Shown here in pieces: positions 42,809 to 52,238 of a stretch of 64,000 nt of DNA; position 1 is the stretch's first letter, and the number at the start of each line of letters is the position of its first letter. Origin of the DNA: Rhodoferax sp. WC2427 (lineage in GTDB: Bacteria; Pseudomonadota; Gammaproteobacteria; Burkholderiales; Burkholderiaceae_C); NCBI RefSeq assembly GCF_040822085.1, contig NZ_CP162006.1, positions 992,001 to 1,056,000 of the forward strand, given 5' to 3'. The notes under the pieces were generated by a model, which was not told where the DNA came from, did no database searches, and saw nothing but the letters and a program-made list of their open reading frames with translations. Position numbers and translations under genes: made by a program.

Positions 42809-43114
42809 TCAGAAGTTGAATAGTTTCCAGACCCGCGAGCCCACACTGCCCTGGCCGCCGTCGCGTCCGTCGATGGTGCGGTTGCGTGCGGCGTTGGCGG
42901 GCACGACCTCGTAGGCGGGCAGGCCGTTGCTGGGTTTGACGGTGATGGTTTGCGTCTCGCCGCCCACGCGCAGCTCGTTGATGCGCACGTCTGCGTCCTG
43001 CACTTCGATGTGCTGGATGCGCTGGTCGATCGGGGGTTTGGGGGCCGCAGGGGTGGCCGCCCACACAGGGGATAGACCGAGCAGGAAAAGGGGGAGGATG
43101 TGGTAGGCGCGCAT
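42809..43114 (-). CDS. DUF2782 family exported protein
   Basis: This 101-residue protein has a signal peptide ([15 protein letters not shown]) and the DUF2782 pattern [26 protein letters not shown] and YEVVPAN, in two parts. It ends in [13 protein letters not shown]. The function is unknown. It is 2 bp upstream of thrB, a common pairing in betaproteobacteria, so it may be translated together with it. Confidence 0.85.
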   Translation of the reverse strand: MRAYHILPLFLLGLSPVWAATPAAPKPPIDQRIQHIEVQDADVRINELRVGGETQTITVKPSNGLPAYEVVPANAARNRTIDGRDGGQGSVGSRVWKLFNF

Positions 43115-43133
43115 GGTTGGGATTGTAGGGCGC

Positions 43134-43979
43134 TTAGCCTTGGGCAACGGGGCGTGTGGGATCGCTGCACCAGTCGCTCCAGCTCCCGGCGTACAGGCCG
43201 GTGCGGCCCAGCCCGGCGATTTCCATGGCGATCAGGTTGGGGTTGGCGCTGACCCCGCTGCCGCAGTGGTGCACCACGCTGGCCGGATCGCGCTGGCCCA
43301 GCAGGGCGGTGAATTCGGCGCGCAACTGTTCGGCGGGTTTGAACTTGCCATCCGGCCCCAGGTTCTGGCTGAACGGGCGGTTGAGTGCGCCGGGGATGTG
43401 GCCCGCCACCGGGTCCAGCGGCTCCACCTCGCCCTTGAAGCGCGGCGTGGCCCGGGCATCGACGATCGTCTGGCTGGCGCGGCCCAGGTTGGCTACTACG
43501 GTTTCTGTAGCAACCAAGTTAGACAGCGAGGGCGTTGGCACGAAATTGGTAGAGAATTTAGCGGGCTCGGCCTCGGCACTTACCGCACCGCCCGCGGCCT
43601 GCCAGGCCTGCAGTCCACCGTCGAGCACCGCCACTGCGTCATGGCCTACCCATTTCAGCATCCACCACAGGCGGCCCGCGTAGTTCACGCCGTTGCGGTC
43701 GTACACCACGGCCTGCATGCCATTGGCAAAGCCCACGCTGCTGAGCCAGGCGGCAAAGGCTTCCTGGGTGGGCAGCGGGTGGCGGCCACCGGACATCGCC
43801 GGGCCGGTTTTGGCGCTCAAGGCGGTGTCCAGGTGCGCGTACACCGCGCCGGGGATGTGGGCCGCGCGGTAGGCCTGCTGGCCAGAGTCGGGCTGCGCGA
43901 GGTCGAAGGTGCAGTCGAACACCATGTGGGGCGTGGCCAGCGACTGGAGCTGTTCGGCGGAGATGAGGGTGGTGTACAT
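43134..43979 (-). CDS. sulfurtransferase with two rhodanese domains (3-mercaptopyruvate type)
   Basis: This 281-residue enzyme transfers sulfur from thiosulfate or 3-mercaptopyruvate. An inactive N-terminal rhodanese domain (HIPGAVYAHLDTAL) precedes a catalytic one with the active-site loop HHCGSGVSANPN; the loop sequence CGSGV fits the mercaptopyruvate class. The interdomain linker (SLSNLVATETVVANL) is encoded by DNA with weak similarity to the dispersed repeat. The start is ATG 43979, the upstream extension being unconserved. Confidence 0.9.
   Translation of the reverse strand: MYTTLISAEQLQSLATPHMVFDCTFDLAQPDSGQQAYRAAHIPGAVYAHLDTALSAKTGPAMSGGRHPLPTQEAFAAWLSSVGFANGMQAVVYDRNGVNYAGRLWWMLKWVGHDAVAVLDGGLQAWQAAGGAVSAEAEPAKFSTNFVPTPSLSNLVATETVVANLGRASQTIVDARATPRFKGEVEPLDPVAGHIPGALNRPFSQNLGPDGKFKPAEQLRAEFTALLGQRDPASVVHHCGSGVSANPNLIAMEIAGLGRTGLYAGSWSDWCSDPTRPVAQG
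43489..43531 (-). repeat. possible decayed dispersed element, copy 11, in the sulfurtransferase gene
   Basis: GGCTAC, GTAGCAACCAAG and AGCGAGG match the ileS copy (GGCTAC, GTAGCTACCAAA, AGCGGAGG) in order and spacing, but the rest has decayed. It is read in frame. Confidence 0.4.
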
Positions 43980-43992
43980 GGAGGAATCCCTT

Positions 43993-44904
43993 TCAATGTT
44001 CTTCGGCCGGGGCGTTGGGTGCAGCGCGGGAGCGCAACACCGTGGCGGCGATGCCACTGGCCATGATCAGCGCCATGCCGGCCCAGCCCATGGCGGTGAT
44101 ACGGTCGCCAAACAGCACCAGGCTGTAGATGGCGGCAAACACGATGCCCGAGTACTGCAGGCTGGCCACGGTGAGCATCGCGCCCTCGGTCTTGGCGCCC
44201 GAGTAGGCGCGGGTCATGAACAACTGCCCCAGGGCAGCCAGCAGGCCGATGGGCAGCAGCCACACCGCCGCCGCCCAATCCCAGGCCGACTGCGTACCGA
44301 CCAGCAGCACGCCCAGGCCGCCCGCGATGGCCGAGCCCATGGCAAAGTAAAACACGGTGCGCGCCTCGGGCTCGCCGATGCGCGACAAAGCCATGACCTG
44401 CATGTAGGCAAAGGCCGCGCCCATGCCCGACAGCAGGCCGATCAGCCCGGCAAACATCTCGTTCTGGTCCAGGCTGGGGCGCAGCACCATCACCACGCCG
44501 ACAAACCCGGCCATCACGGTCAGCACCAGCGGGCCTTGCTGCAGCGCGCCTGCGCCCTGGCCGGGCCGCCAGGCCAGCAGCGCGCCGCCCACCAGAAAGG
44601 CCGCAATCCACACGCTGCTCATGTAATTGAGCGTCATGGCGGTGGCCAGGGGCAGGTGGGCGATGGCATAGAACCACGCGCCCAGCGAGGCCACGCCGAT
44701 GGTGCTGCGCCAGGCGTGCATGCCGGGGTAGGCGGTTTTCAGACCCACGCCCTGGGCGCGGGCCAGCGCGGCCAGCAGCGCCATGCCGATCAGCCCGCGG
44801 TAGAACACCAGCTCGGCCGAATTGAAGTGGGCCGAGGCGATCTTCACGCACACCCCCATGCTGGCAAATACAAACGCCGCCAACACCATCCAAAGTGCCT
44901 GCAT
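43993..44904 (-). CDS. EamA/DMT-family transporter
   Basis: This 303-residue inner-membrane protein has about ten helices in two EamA repeats (WMVLAAFVFASMGVCVKI at the start; LFVGLIG-like and LQYSGIVFAAIYSLVLFGD in the second). Such proteins export metabolites such as amino acids or S-adenosylmethionine; the substrate is not evident. It lies 13 bp upstream of the sulfurtransferase gene in the same direction, so they may form an operon. Confidence 0.9.
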   Translation of the reverse strand: MQALWMVLAAFVFASMGVCVKIASAHFNSAELVFYRGLIGMALLAALARAQGVGLKTAYPGMHAWRSTIGVASLGAWFYAIAHLPLATAMTLNYMSSVWIAAFLVGGALLAWRPGQGAGALQQGPLVLTVMAGFVGVVMVLRPSLDQNEMFAGLIGLLSGMGAAFAYMQVMALSRIGEPEARTVFYFAMGSAIAGGLGVLLVGTQSAWDWAAAVWLLPIGLLAALGQLFMTRAYSGAKTEGAMLTVASLQYSGIVFAAIYSLVLFGDRITAMGWAGMALIMASGIAATVLRSRAAPNAPAEEH

Positions 44905-44921
44905 GGGCTGCTTTCTAGAAA

Positions 44922-44986
44922 TTTATGGAAAAAATGCCGTTGGCGCCCATTCAATGGGCGTGAGTAGCTACTATTTTTATAGTGTC
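44922..44986 (-). repeat. dispersed ~60-bp element, copy 12
   Basis: On the minus strand: CACTATAAAAATAGTAGCTA, CTCACGCC, GAATGGGCGC and TTTTTTCC. It contains the stop codon of the Rieske oxygenase gene (44977-44979). Confidence 0.75.
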
Positions 44987-46119
44987 TCGCTGCCCATGGC
45001 CCGGCGGTACCACTCGTGGAAGTGCTGCATGCCGTCTTCCATGGGGCTCTGGTAGGGGCCGACCTCGTTGTCGCCGCGCTGCAGCAGGGCCTTGCGGCCC
45101 GCGTCCATGCGCAGGGCGATCTCGTCGTCTTCCACACAGGTTTCCATGTAGGCGGCCTGCTGGGCCTCGACAAAGTCGCGCTCGAAGCAGGCGATTTCTT
45201 CGGGGTAGAAGAATTCCACCATGTTCAGCGTCTTGTTCGGGCCGATGGGGTGCAGGGTGGACACGGTGAGCACGTGCGGATACCACTCGACCATCACGTT
45301 CGGGTAGTAGGTGAGCCAGATCGCGCCGTGCTTGGGGGCTGCACCCTGGTTGTAGGCTTTCAGCGCATCCTGCCAGCGCTGGTAGGCCGGGCTGCCCGCA
45401 GCGCCCAGGCGCTGCGCCAGGCCCACGGTTTGCACCGAATACTGCTCCTTGAATTCCCACTGCAGGTCGTCACAGGTCACAAAGCCGCCCAGCCCCGGGT
45501 GGAAGGGGCCGACGTGGTAGTCCTCCAGGTAGACCTCGATGAAGGTCTTCCAGTTGTAGTCGCACACGTGCATCTCCACGTGGTCGAGCACATGGCCGGT
45601 GAAATCCAGGTCGGCCAGCGGGCCCATGCCGGCCAGGTCGGCTTGCACGTTACGGCTACCTTCAAACAGCAGGCCGTTCCATTCCTGCAGCGGGTACTGG
45701 TTCAGATTGAGGCAGGGGTCCTGGGCGAAATGGGGCGCGCCCAACAGGGTGCCGGTGGGCGCATGGGCGCCGCCACTGTACGTCCAGCGGTGCAAGGGGC
45801 AGACGATGTTGCCGCCTGCGCTGCCCTGCTGCGTGGTATTGAGCGATCCCCGGCCCTTGAGCATCACCGCCTGGCGGTGGCGGCAGACGTTGGACACCAG
45901 CTCCACGCCGCGCGGGGTGCGCGTGAGCACCCGGCCTTCACCCTCCTGCGGCAGGGCGTAGTAGTCGCCCACCTCGGGTACGGCCAGTGTGTGGCCGACA
46001 TAGCGTGGCCCCCGCTGGAAAATAGTAGCGACTTCACGCTGGAACAGCGCGTCATCAAAATAGCTTGAAACTGGTAGTTGGCTTGCGGCCTGCTGCAGTT
46101 GAAGACTTAAATCAGACAT
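44977..46119 (-). CDS. Rieske-type oxygenase, alpha subunit family
   Basis: This 380-residue non-haem iron oxygenase belongs to the ring-hydroxylating family. The Rieske 2Fe-2S ligands are C-x-H in NVCRHRQAV and C-x2-H in VCPLHRWTY. The catalytic domain has the mononuclear iron site ENxxDxxHxxxxH-like EVYLEDYHVGPFH. Substrate is not evident; relatives act on aromatic acids, carnitine and quaternary amines. No reductase gene is nearby. ATG 46119 is the conserved start. The 5' codons (residues about 19-33) lie in DNA resembling the dispersed repeat, and its stop is inside another copy. Confidence 0.88.
   Translation of the reverse strand: MSDLSLQLQQAASQLPVSSYFDDALFQREVATIFQRGPRYVGHTLAVPEVGDYYALPQEGEGRVLTRTPRGVELVSNVCRHRQAVMLKGRGSLNTTQQGSAGGNIVCPLHRWTYSGGAHAPTGTLLGAPHFAQDPCLNLNQYPLQEWNGLLFEGSRNVQADLAGMGPLADLDFTGHVLDHVEMHVCDYNWKTFIEVYLEDYHVGPFHPGLGGFVTCDDLQWEFKEQYSVQTVGLAQRLGAAGSPAYQRWQDALKAYNQGAAPKHGAIWLTYYPNVMVEWYPHVLTVSTLHPIGPNKTLNMVEFFYPEEIACFERDFVEAQQAAYMETCVEDDEIALRMDAGRKALLQRGDNEVGPYQSPMEDGMQHFHEWYRRAMGSETL
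46021..46064 (+). repeat. possible dispersed element, copy 13, in the Rieske gene
   Basis: AATAGTAGCGACTTCACGCT, GGAACAGCGC and AAAATAGCTT match blocks of the family in order. The coded residues also look ordinary for this family of oxygenases, so this may be chance. Confidence 0.3.
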
Positions 46120-46334
46120 GGGTTGTCCTGACAAGACTCCCCCTATGAAGGGGCAGGGTAGGCGCGAGAAACTCGCGCGGGAAAAGGCTCCGGCAGGGTT
46201 GGAAGGGGTTCCAGCCGTTGGCGAAAAGAGGGGCGATTGTACCCGGCGGGGTGGTTTTGGCCGGGCCGCGTCGGCGCTGCGTGCCTGCCCGTAAAATCGA
46301 CCGTCTTCCATCACTCCATCTCTGTGCCCCCTCC

Positions 46335-46598
46335 ATGCCCAAGGCCGCTGCCCCAATCGATAAAAACGCCTCTTCCTTGGCCCCCCAGGCCCTGCCCGCC
46401 AGCTACGAGGCTGCCCAGGTGGAATTGGAGCAACTGGTCGGCCAACTCGAATCGGGCCAGATGCCGCTGGAACAACTGCTGGGCGGATACCAGCGGGGTG
46501 CCCAGCTGCTGCAGTTCTGCCGCGACAAGCTCGATGCCGTGGAGCAGCAGATCAAGGTGCTGGACCAGGGTGTCCTCAAACCCTGGACGCAAGAATGA
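46335..46598 (+). CDS. xseB: exodeoxyribonuclease VII small subunit
   Basis: This 87-residue small subunit binds XseA to form the single-strand nuclease used in DNA repair. The conserved core is [33 protein letters not shown] in two overlapping helices, ending DQGVLKPW. It starts at ATG 46335. It overlaps ispA by 4 bp (ATGA), and xseB-ispA-dxs is the standard order in proteobacteria. The 215-bp gap upstream has a perfect stem GCGCGAG-AAA-CTCGCGC (46162-46178), of unknown role. Confidence 0.95.
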   Translation: MPKAAAPIDKNASSLAPQALPASYEAAQVELEQLVGQLESGQMPLEQLLGGYQRGAQLLQFCRDKLDAVEQQIKVLDQGVLKPWTQE

Positions 46599-47554
46599 GC
46601 GCGCCGGCTTTTGATTTGCAGGCCTGGAGCACCCAGGCCCTGGCGCTGGTCGAGCAGGCGCTGAGCGACTGGGTGGCCGCTGGTGGCGTGGTCGATGCCG
46701 AGCATCCCGCCCCCGCTGCGCTGCGCGAAGGCATGCGCTACGCGGTGCTGGACGGCGGCAAACGCCTGCGCCCGCTGCTGGTACTGGCCGCGCGCGAAGC
46801 CGTGGCCACCTTTGACGCCGCGGGCGTGGCGGCCGGGCTGGACGATGCCGCCCTGCGCGCCGCCTGCGCCGCCGAGCTGATCCACGCCTATTCCCTGGTG
46901 CACGACGATATGCCGTGCATGGACAACGACATCCTGCGCCGCGGCAAACCCACGGTGCACGTGCAGTTTGGCGAAGCCCAGGCCCTGCTGGCGGGCGATG
47001 CCCTGCAGGCCCTGGCCTTTGAAATACTGACCCCCGCCGATGCTGGTGCCCCCGCCAGCGTGCAGGCCACACTGTGCCGCTTGCTGGCCCAGGCCGCGGG
47101 CTACCAGGGCATGGCCGGTGGGCAGGCGATCGACCTGGCCAGCATCGGCATGGCCCTGAGCGAAGAAGAACTGCGCTGCATGCACCGCCTGAAAACCGGT
47201 GCCCTGCTGCAAGGCAGCGTGATGATGGGTGCGGCCTGCAGCGCCCGCCCGCTGCCCCCGGCCACCCGCAACGCCTTGCACACCTACGGCGCGGCCCTGG
47301 GCCTGGCCTTCCAGGTGGTGGACGATATCCTGGACGTGACCGCCGACTCGGCCACGCTGGGCAAAACGGCGGGCAAAGATGCCGCCCAGGACAAACCCAC
47401 TTACGTCTCCCTGCTGGGGCTGGACCGCTCCCTGGCCTATGCCCAGGAACTGCTGGCCCAGGCCCTGACCGCGCTGGATGCCAGCGACTTGCCCCGTACC
47501 CGTACCCAGGCGCTGCGCGCTTTGGCGGATATGGTGGTGAATCGCTCAAGCTAA
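46595..47554 (+). CDS. ispA: farnesyl diphosphate synthase (polyprenyl synthetase)
   Basis: This 319-residue enzyme builds C15 (possibly C20) prenyl diphosphates for quinones and undecaprenyl carriers. The first Asp-rich motif is [11 protein letters not shown] and the second is VDDILD, with GGKRLRPLL and the MAGGQAIDL segment as further family marks. Two small residues before DDMPCMD fit a short-chain synthase. It is coupled to xseB upstream and 27 bp before dxs. Confidence 0.95.
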   Translation: MSAPAFDLQAWSTQALALVEQALSDWVAAGGVVDAEHPAPAALREGMRYAVLDGGKRLRPLLVLAAREAVATFDAAGVAAGLDDAALRAACAAELIHAYSLVHDDMPCMDNDILRRGKPTVHVQFGEAQALLAGDALQALAFEILTPADAGAPASVQATLCRLLAQAAGYQGMAGGQAIDLASIGMALSEEELRCMHRLKTGALLQGSVMMGAACSARPLPPATRNALHTYGAALGLAFQVVDDILDVTADSATLGKTAGKDAAQDKPTYVSLLGLDRSLAYAQELLAQALTALDASDLPRTRTQALRALADMVVNRSS

Positions 47555-47581
47555 GACCACGCCCGCCCCACGAAAAAAATT

Positions 47582-49489
47582 ATGAACCCTGCGTCTTACC
47601 CACTGCTGGAAACCATCAACGACCCGGCCGATCTGCGCCGTTTGCCGCGGGCCGAGCTCAAACCGCTGGCTGACGAGCTGCGCGCCTTCGTGATCGACAG
47701 CGTGTCCAAAACCGGCGGCCACCTGAGCTCCAACCTGGGCACGGTGGAGTTGACGGTGGCGTTGCATTACGTGTTCAACACCCCCGAAGACCGGCTGGTG
47801 TGGGACGTGGGCCACCAGACCTATCCGCACAAGATTCTCACCGGGCGGCGTGACCGCATGGCCAGCCTGCGCCAGTTGGGCGGGCTGTCGGGCTTTCCGA
47901 CCCGGGCCGAGAGCAGGTTCGACGCGTTCGGCACGGCGCATTCCAGCACCTCGATTTCTGCCGCTTTAGGCATGGCCATGGCGGCCAAGCAAAAGGGCGA
48001 CAAGCGCCACAGCGTAGCCATCATCGGCGACGGTGCCATGAGCGCGGGCATGGCCTTTGAGGCGCTCAACAATGCCGGCGTCTGCGACTGCAACCTGCTG
48101 GTCATATTGAACGACAACGACATGAGCATCAGCCCGCCCGTGGGCGCGTTGAACCGCTACCTGGCCCAGCTGATGAGCGGCCAGTTCTACGCGGCGGCCA
48201 AGAACGTCGGCAAACAGGTGCTCAAAGGCGCGCCGCCGCTGTTCGAGCTGGCCCGCCGCCTGGAGCAGCACGCCAAGGGCATGGTGGTGCCCGCCACGCT
48301 GTTTGAGCAGTTTGGCTTCAACTACATCGGCCCCATCGACGGCCACGACCTCGAGTCGCTGATCCCCACGCTGGAAAACATCAAGCACCTGACCGGCCCC
48401 CAGTTCTTACATGTGGTCACCAAAAAAGGCCAGGGCTACGAACTGGCCGAGGCCGACCCCGTGGCCTACCACGGCCCTGGCAAGTTCGATCCGGCGGTAG
48501 GCCTGCAAAAAGCCGCTGCCCCGGGCAAAGCCACCTTCACCCAGGTGTTTGGCACCTGGCTGTGCGACATGGCCGCGCAAGACAAGCGCCTGGTCGGCAT
48601 CACCCCCGCCATGCGCGAAGGCTCGGGCCTGGTGGAGTTTGAAAAGCGCTTTCCCCAGCGCTACTTTGACGTGGGCATTGCCGAGCAGCACGCGGTGACC
48701 TTCGCTGCGGGCATGGCCTGCGAAGGCCTGAAGCCGGTGGTGGCCATCTATTCCACCTTCCTGCAGCGCGCCTACGACCAACTGATCCACGACGTGGCCT
48801 TGCAAAACCTGCCGGTGGTGTTTGCCCTGGACCGCGCCGGGCTGGTGGGGGCCGACGGTGCCACCCACGCCGGGGCCTACGACATTCCCTTCCTGCGCTG
48901 CATCCCCAACATGGGTGTGGCCTGCCCGGCCGACGAGAACGAATGCCGCCGCCTGCTGAGCAGCGCCTTTGCGCAAGACAACCCGGTCGCTGTGCGCTAC
49001 CCGCGCGGTGCCGGGGCCGGGGCCGCCATGGAGCCGGGCTTGCAGCCGCTGCCGTACGGCAAGGGCGAAATTCGCCGCCACAGCAAGCAAGCTTCGGGCA
49101 TCGCCATTCTGGCCTTCGGTACCCTGCTGTACCCGGCGCTGGCCGTGGCCGACAAGCTGGATGCCACGGTGGCCAACATGCGCTGGGCCAAGCCGCTGGA
49201 CGTGGAACTGCTGCTGCAGATCGCCGCCAGCCACTCCGCCCTGGTGACGGTGGAAGACGGTGCCGCCCTGGGCGGTGCAGGCAGTGCGGTGCAAGAAGCC
49301 TTGCAGGCCGCGGGCATCACCCTGCCGGTGCTGACGCTGGGCCTGTCCGATACCTTCATCGAACACGGCGATCCGGTGGTGCTGATGGCCCTGCAGGGCC
49401 TGGATGCGGCAGGCATTGAAAAATCCATAGAAAAACGCTTCCCTGCGCTTGTAAATCAAGCGCAAGCAGCTCTTAAATTGGTAGCATAA
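47582..49489 (+). CDS. dxs: 1-deoxy-D-xylulose-5-phosphate synthase
   Basis: This 635-residue thiamine diphosphate enzyme condenses pyruvate with glyceraldehyde-3-phosphate, the first step of the MEP isoprenoid pathway that feeds IspA. The ThDP site is [18 protein letters not shown], the transketolase middle domain has [11 protein letters not shown], and the N-terminal marks are [15 protein letters not shown]. Length is normal. Its last 20 residues and stop ([11 protein letters not shown]) are encoded by a dispersed repeat, so the C-terminus is probably recent. Confidence 0.97.
   Translation: MNPASYPLLETINDPADLRRLPRAELKPLADELRAFVIDSVSKTGGHLSSNLGTVELTVALHYVFNTPEDRLVWDVGHQTYPHKILTGRRDRMASLRQLGGLSGFPTRAESRFDAFGTAHSSTSISAALGMAMAAKQKGDKRHSVAIIGDGAMSAGMAFEALNNAGVCDCNLLVILNDNDMSISPPVGALNRYLAQLMSGQFYAAAKNVGKQVLKGAPPLFELARRLEQHAKGMVVPATLFEQFGFNYIGPIDGHDLESLIPTLENIKHLTGPQFLHVVTKKGQGYELAEADPVAYHGPGKFDPAVGLQKAAAPGKATFTQVFGTWLCDMAAQDKRLVGITPAMREGSGLVEFEKRFPQRYFDVGIAEQHAVTFAAGMACEGLKPVVAIYSTFLQRAYDQLIHDVALQNLPVVFALDRAGLVGADGATHAGAYDIPFLRCIPNMGVACPADENECRRLLSSAFAQDNPVAVRYPRGAGAGAAMEPGLQPLPYGKGEIRRHSKQASGIAILAFGTLLYPALAVADKLDATVANMRWAKPLDVELLLQIAASHSALVTVEDGAALGGAGSAVQEALQAAGITLPVLTLGLSDTFIEHGDPVVLMALQGLDAAGIEKSIEKRFPALVNQAQAALKLVA
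49430..49489 (-). repeat. dispersed ~60-bp element, copy 14, at the end of dxs
   Basis: On the minus strand: GCTACCAATTTAAGAGCTGC, TTGCGCTTGA, ACAAGCGC and GCGTTTTT. It supplies the last codons and the stop of dxs. Confidence 0.75.
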
Positions 49490-49640
49490 ATTGGCCTGGC
49501 GACGCGGGGGAATACCCGCGTAAAAACGCCTGCCGGGCCTCCCTACAATCTGCGCTGACTTGCAGCCTTAGCCGCCTTGTCGGCGTGGCGTAACTCTTGC
49601 CCGTTTTTCTTGCCTCTTTTTTCACCCGGGAGATATTTCA

Positions 49641-50723
49641 ATGGACCGTCGTTCCCTCATCAAACACACCGGCATCGCAGGTGTCTTGGCCGCGGGCATT
49701 GCCCCGGCTGTGCACGCCCAAGCCGCGATCCGCTGGCGTTTGGCCTCCAGCTTCCCCAAGTCGCTGGATACCATTTATGGCGGGGCCGAAGTCTTCTCCA
49801 AGGCCGTCAAGGCCATGTCGGGTGGCAAGTTTGAAATCTCGGTGCATGCCGGTGGCGAGCTGATGCCCCCCTTTGGCGTGGTCGATGGTGTGCAAAACGC
49901 CACCGTGGAAATGGCCCACACCGTGCCCTACTACTTCTACGGCAAGAACCCCGCGTTCGCCCTGGGTTCGGCCATCCCGTTTGGCCTGAATGCCCGCCAG
50001 ATGACCGCCTGGATGCTGCACGGCAATGGCCGCAAGCTGATGAACGAGTTTTACGCCAACTACAACATGGTGAGCTTTGCGGGCGGCAACACCGGCACCC
50101 AGATGGGCGGCTGGTTCCGCAAGGAAATCAAGTCCAGCGCCGACTTCAAGGGCCTGAAAATGCGCCTGGGCGGCGGCCTGGTGGGTGAGGTGATGACCAA
50201 GATGGGCGCTGTGCCGCAAAGCATCCCCGGTGGCGAGATCTACCAGGGCCTGGAAAAAGGCACCATCGACGCGGCCGAGTGGGTCGGTCCCTACGACGAC
50301 CAGAAGCTGGGCTTCAACAAGGTGGCGCCGTTCTACTACTACCCCGGCTGGTGGGAGGGCGGCCCCGAGGTCGATTTCTTCATTAACCAGAAGGCACTGG
50401 ATGCCCTGTCGGCCGAAAACAAGGCCATCGTTGAAGCCGCCACCATGGTGGCCCATACCGACATGCTGGCCAAGTACGACGCGCTCAATCCCACGGCCCT
50501 GAAGCAACTGGTGGCCGCCAAGACCAAGGTGCTGCCGTTCCCGCAAGAGGTGCTGCAGGCGTCTTACAAAGCGGCGATGGAAGTGTTTGCCGAGCTGGAC
50601 AAAAAGAGCCCCGAGTGGAAGAAGATCTACGCGGATATGCGCACCTTCCAGCGCGACCAGGTGCTGTGGTTCCGTTTCGCCGAATCCCGCTTCGACCAGT
50701 TCGTGCAGGCCCAAAAGCTGTAA
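49641..50723 (+). CDS. TRAP transporter periplasmic solute-binding protein (TakP-like)
   Basis: This 360-residue DctP-family protein has a twin-arginine-like signal MDRRSLIKHTGIAG ending near VHAQA. Family marks are HAGGELMPPFGVVDGV and the ligand-helix region EWVGPYDDQKLG. Overall layout resembles the 2-oxoacid-binding TakP branch, but the ligand is inference. The matching permeases (52239-54637) lie 1.5 kb away on the other strand, separated by a ybdK-like gene and terminators, so they are not in one operon. A -10-like TACAAT lies at about 49543-49548. Confidence 0.9.
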   Translation: MDRRSLIKHTGIAGVLAAGIAPAVHAQAAIRWRLASSFPKSLDTIYGGAEVFSKAVKAMSGGKFEISVHAGGELMPPFGVVDGVQNATVEMAHTVPYYFYGKNPAFALGSAIPFGLNARQMTAWMLHGNGRKLMNEFYANYNMVSFAGGNTGTQMGGWFRKEIKSSADFKGLKMRLGGGLVGEVMTKMGAVPQSIPGGEIYQGLEKGTIDAAEWVGPYDDQKLGFNKVAPFYYYPGWWEGGPEVDFFINQKALDALSAENKAIVEAATMVAHTDMLAKYDALNPTALKQLVAAKTKVLPFPQEVLQASYKAAMEVFAELDKKSPEWKKIYADMRTFQRDQVLWFRFAESRFDQFVQAQKL

Positions 50724-50761
50724 CAAGCAGTAAGTACACGCCCCGCAGGGCGCGCTGTCCC

Positions 50762-50787
50762 ATCCCCCTTTCAGGGGGATTTTTTTT
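50762..50787 (+). terminator. Rho-independent terminator after the TRAP binding protein gene
   Basis: ATCCCCC-TTTC-AGGGGGAT followed by a run of T (50780-50787) is a compact hairpin with a U-tract, 38 bp after the stop. Confidence 0.92.
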
Positions 50788-50824
50788 GCCCCGCGCCAAG
50801 GGCAGGGCAGGCTTTTTGAGAGTA

Positions 50825-50875
50825 ATTCGCAATCACCCTAGTGTCTGCAGGTTTTTAGCCTGCAGGTTTGCGAAT
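50825..50875 (+). promoter_or_regulatory. nested hairpin of unknown role upstream of the YbdK-family gene
   Basis: ATTCGCAA, 12 nt, CTGCAGG, 7 nt, CCTGCAG, 1 nt, TTTGCGAAT forms an outer 8-bp and an inner 7-bp stem. It lies between the TRAP terminator and the ybdK-like ATG at 51029. I see nothing else in the remaining 150 bp of this 305-bp gap apart from pyrimidine-rich stretches. Confidence 0.45.
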
Positions 50876-51028
50876 CCGGTGTTTTGGGATACGGTGCCCG
50901 CAGCGCCCGCGTGGGCCATCCCGTGCATCCGTGCCCTCTGCGCACCGCCGATGCCTTCTCACCCGCTTGCGGGAGAGTTCTCCCACCCCCCCTTTCAACA
51001 CCTACCAACGCACCCAAGGAGCCCTGGC

Positions 51029-52177
51029 ATGGATTTCAAAAAATCAAAAGCACTCACCTTTGGCATGGAACTGGAGCTACAGCTCGTGGACGAAGCTACG
51101 GGGCAGCTTTCGCCCTGCAGCGCCGAACTCTGGACCGAGCTCGAAGTGCTGCCCGAGCACGAGCGCTTTTCGCTGGAAGCCACCCGCTCCACCATGGAAG
51201 TGACCAGCTCCATCCACGAAGACGCGGATGCCCTGGAGTCTGAAACCCGTGAAAACGTGCTGACCCTGAAAAAGATCGCCCGCCGAAACGGTGCCGATGT
51301 ACGCGGCGGCGGCACCCATATCCTGCAGTTCTGGAATGAGCGGGAATTTACCGAGACCGACCGCGCCGCCGAGTTGCAGGCCAAGTACGGCTTTTTACCC
51401 AAGCGCTTTTCCACCTACGGCATGCACGTCCACATTGGCGTGCCCGGCAAGGAAGAGGCGATCCAGCTGGCCAATGTGCTGCAAAGCCTGTGCCCTCTGT
51501 TCATCGCCCTGTCGGCCGCGTCGCCGTTCCAGCAGGGGGTGGACACCGGTTTCTGTGCCGCGCGGCCCCTGGAGCCCCTGGTGTACCCCTATGGCGGCCC
51601 CATGCCGCGCACCACCAGTTGGGCCGAGTTCCAGACCATCGCCCAGGAGATATTTGACTCCGGCCTGGCCAAGAGCCTGAAGGACATCTACTGGGACGTA
51701 CGTCCCAAGCCCGAGTTCGGCACCGTGGAGGTGCGGGTGTTCGACACGCCTTTGAGCGTGCGCAAGGCGGTGGCTCTGGCCGCCTTTACCCGGGCCTGCG
51801 CCGCCCTGGCCCTGCGCGGGCAACTGGGTTACGCCCCGATTGCGATTCCCTACAACACCGAGCGGGTGAGCCGCTTCATGGCCTGCCGCGATGGCATGGA
51901 TGCCCGGCTGTTCAACCCGGCGGTGTGCGAATGGATGCCGGCCCGGCAGTGGCTGGCGATGCTGGTGGAGCGCATCGAGCAGCACCCGGTGTGCGATGCC
52001 GACATGCGCAAGATCCGCAACCTTCACGAGTTGGCCGAGACCGAGCAGGACTCGGACACCATGCGCGAGACCTGGGGCAATATCCTCAGCGGCTCGCCCA
52101 CCATGGCCCACTGGGAGCCGGGTCCGCTGGAGTACGCGGTGAATTCGCGCGAGCACTGCGCGCGGCTGCTCTCCTAA
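51029..52177 (+). CDS. YbdK-type carboxylate-amine ligase
   Basis: This 382-residue protein belongs to the glutamate-cysteine ligase 2 superfamily (ATP-grasp-unrelated GCS2 fold). The start FGMELELQLVD and the STMEVTSSIH and GTVEVRVFDTPLS segments carry the Glu residues expected to bind metal, and STYGMHVHIGV is strongly conserved. YbdK shows weak glutamate-cysteine ligase activity in vitro; the natural substrate is unknown. ATG 51029 has AAGGAG 7 bp upstream. A terminator follows. Confidence 0.9.
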   Translation: MDFKKSKALTFGMELELQLVDEATGQLSPCSAELWTELEVLPEHERFSLEATRSTMEVTSSIHEDADALESETRENVLTLKKIARRNGADVRGGGTHILQFWNEREFTETDRAAELQAKYGFLPKRFSTYGMHVHIGVPGKEEAIQLANVLQSLCPLFIALSAASPFQQGVDTGFCAARPLEPLVYPYGGPMPRTTSWAEFQTIAQEIFDSGLAKSLKDIYWDVRPKPEFGTVEVRVFDTPLSVRKAVALAAFTRACAALALRGQLGYAPIAIPYNTERVSRFMACRDGMDARLFNPAVCEWMPARQWLAMLVERIEQHPVCDADMRKIRNLHELAETEQDSDTMRETWGNILSGSPTMAHWEPGPLEYAVNSREHCARLLS

Positions 52178-52180
52178 ATA

Positions 52181-52209
52181 AAAAAAGCCCCGGTAACCGG
52201 GGCTTTTTT
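52181..52209. terminator. bidirectional Rho-independent terminator
   Basis: AAAAAAGCCCCGG-TAA-CCGGGGCTTTTTT sits between the convergent ybdK-like and TRAP large-permease genes and has A- and T-runs for both directions. Confidence 0.93.
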
Positions 52210-52238
52210 GCAGGGGTAAAGGCTGCTTCGTAACTCCT

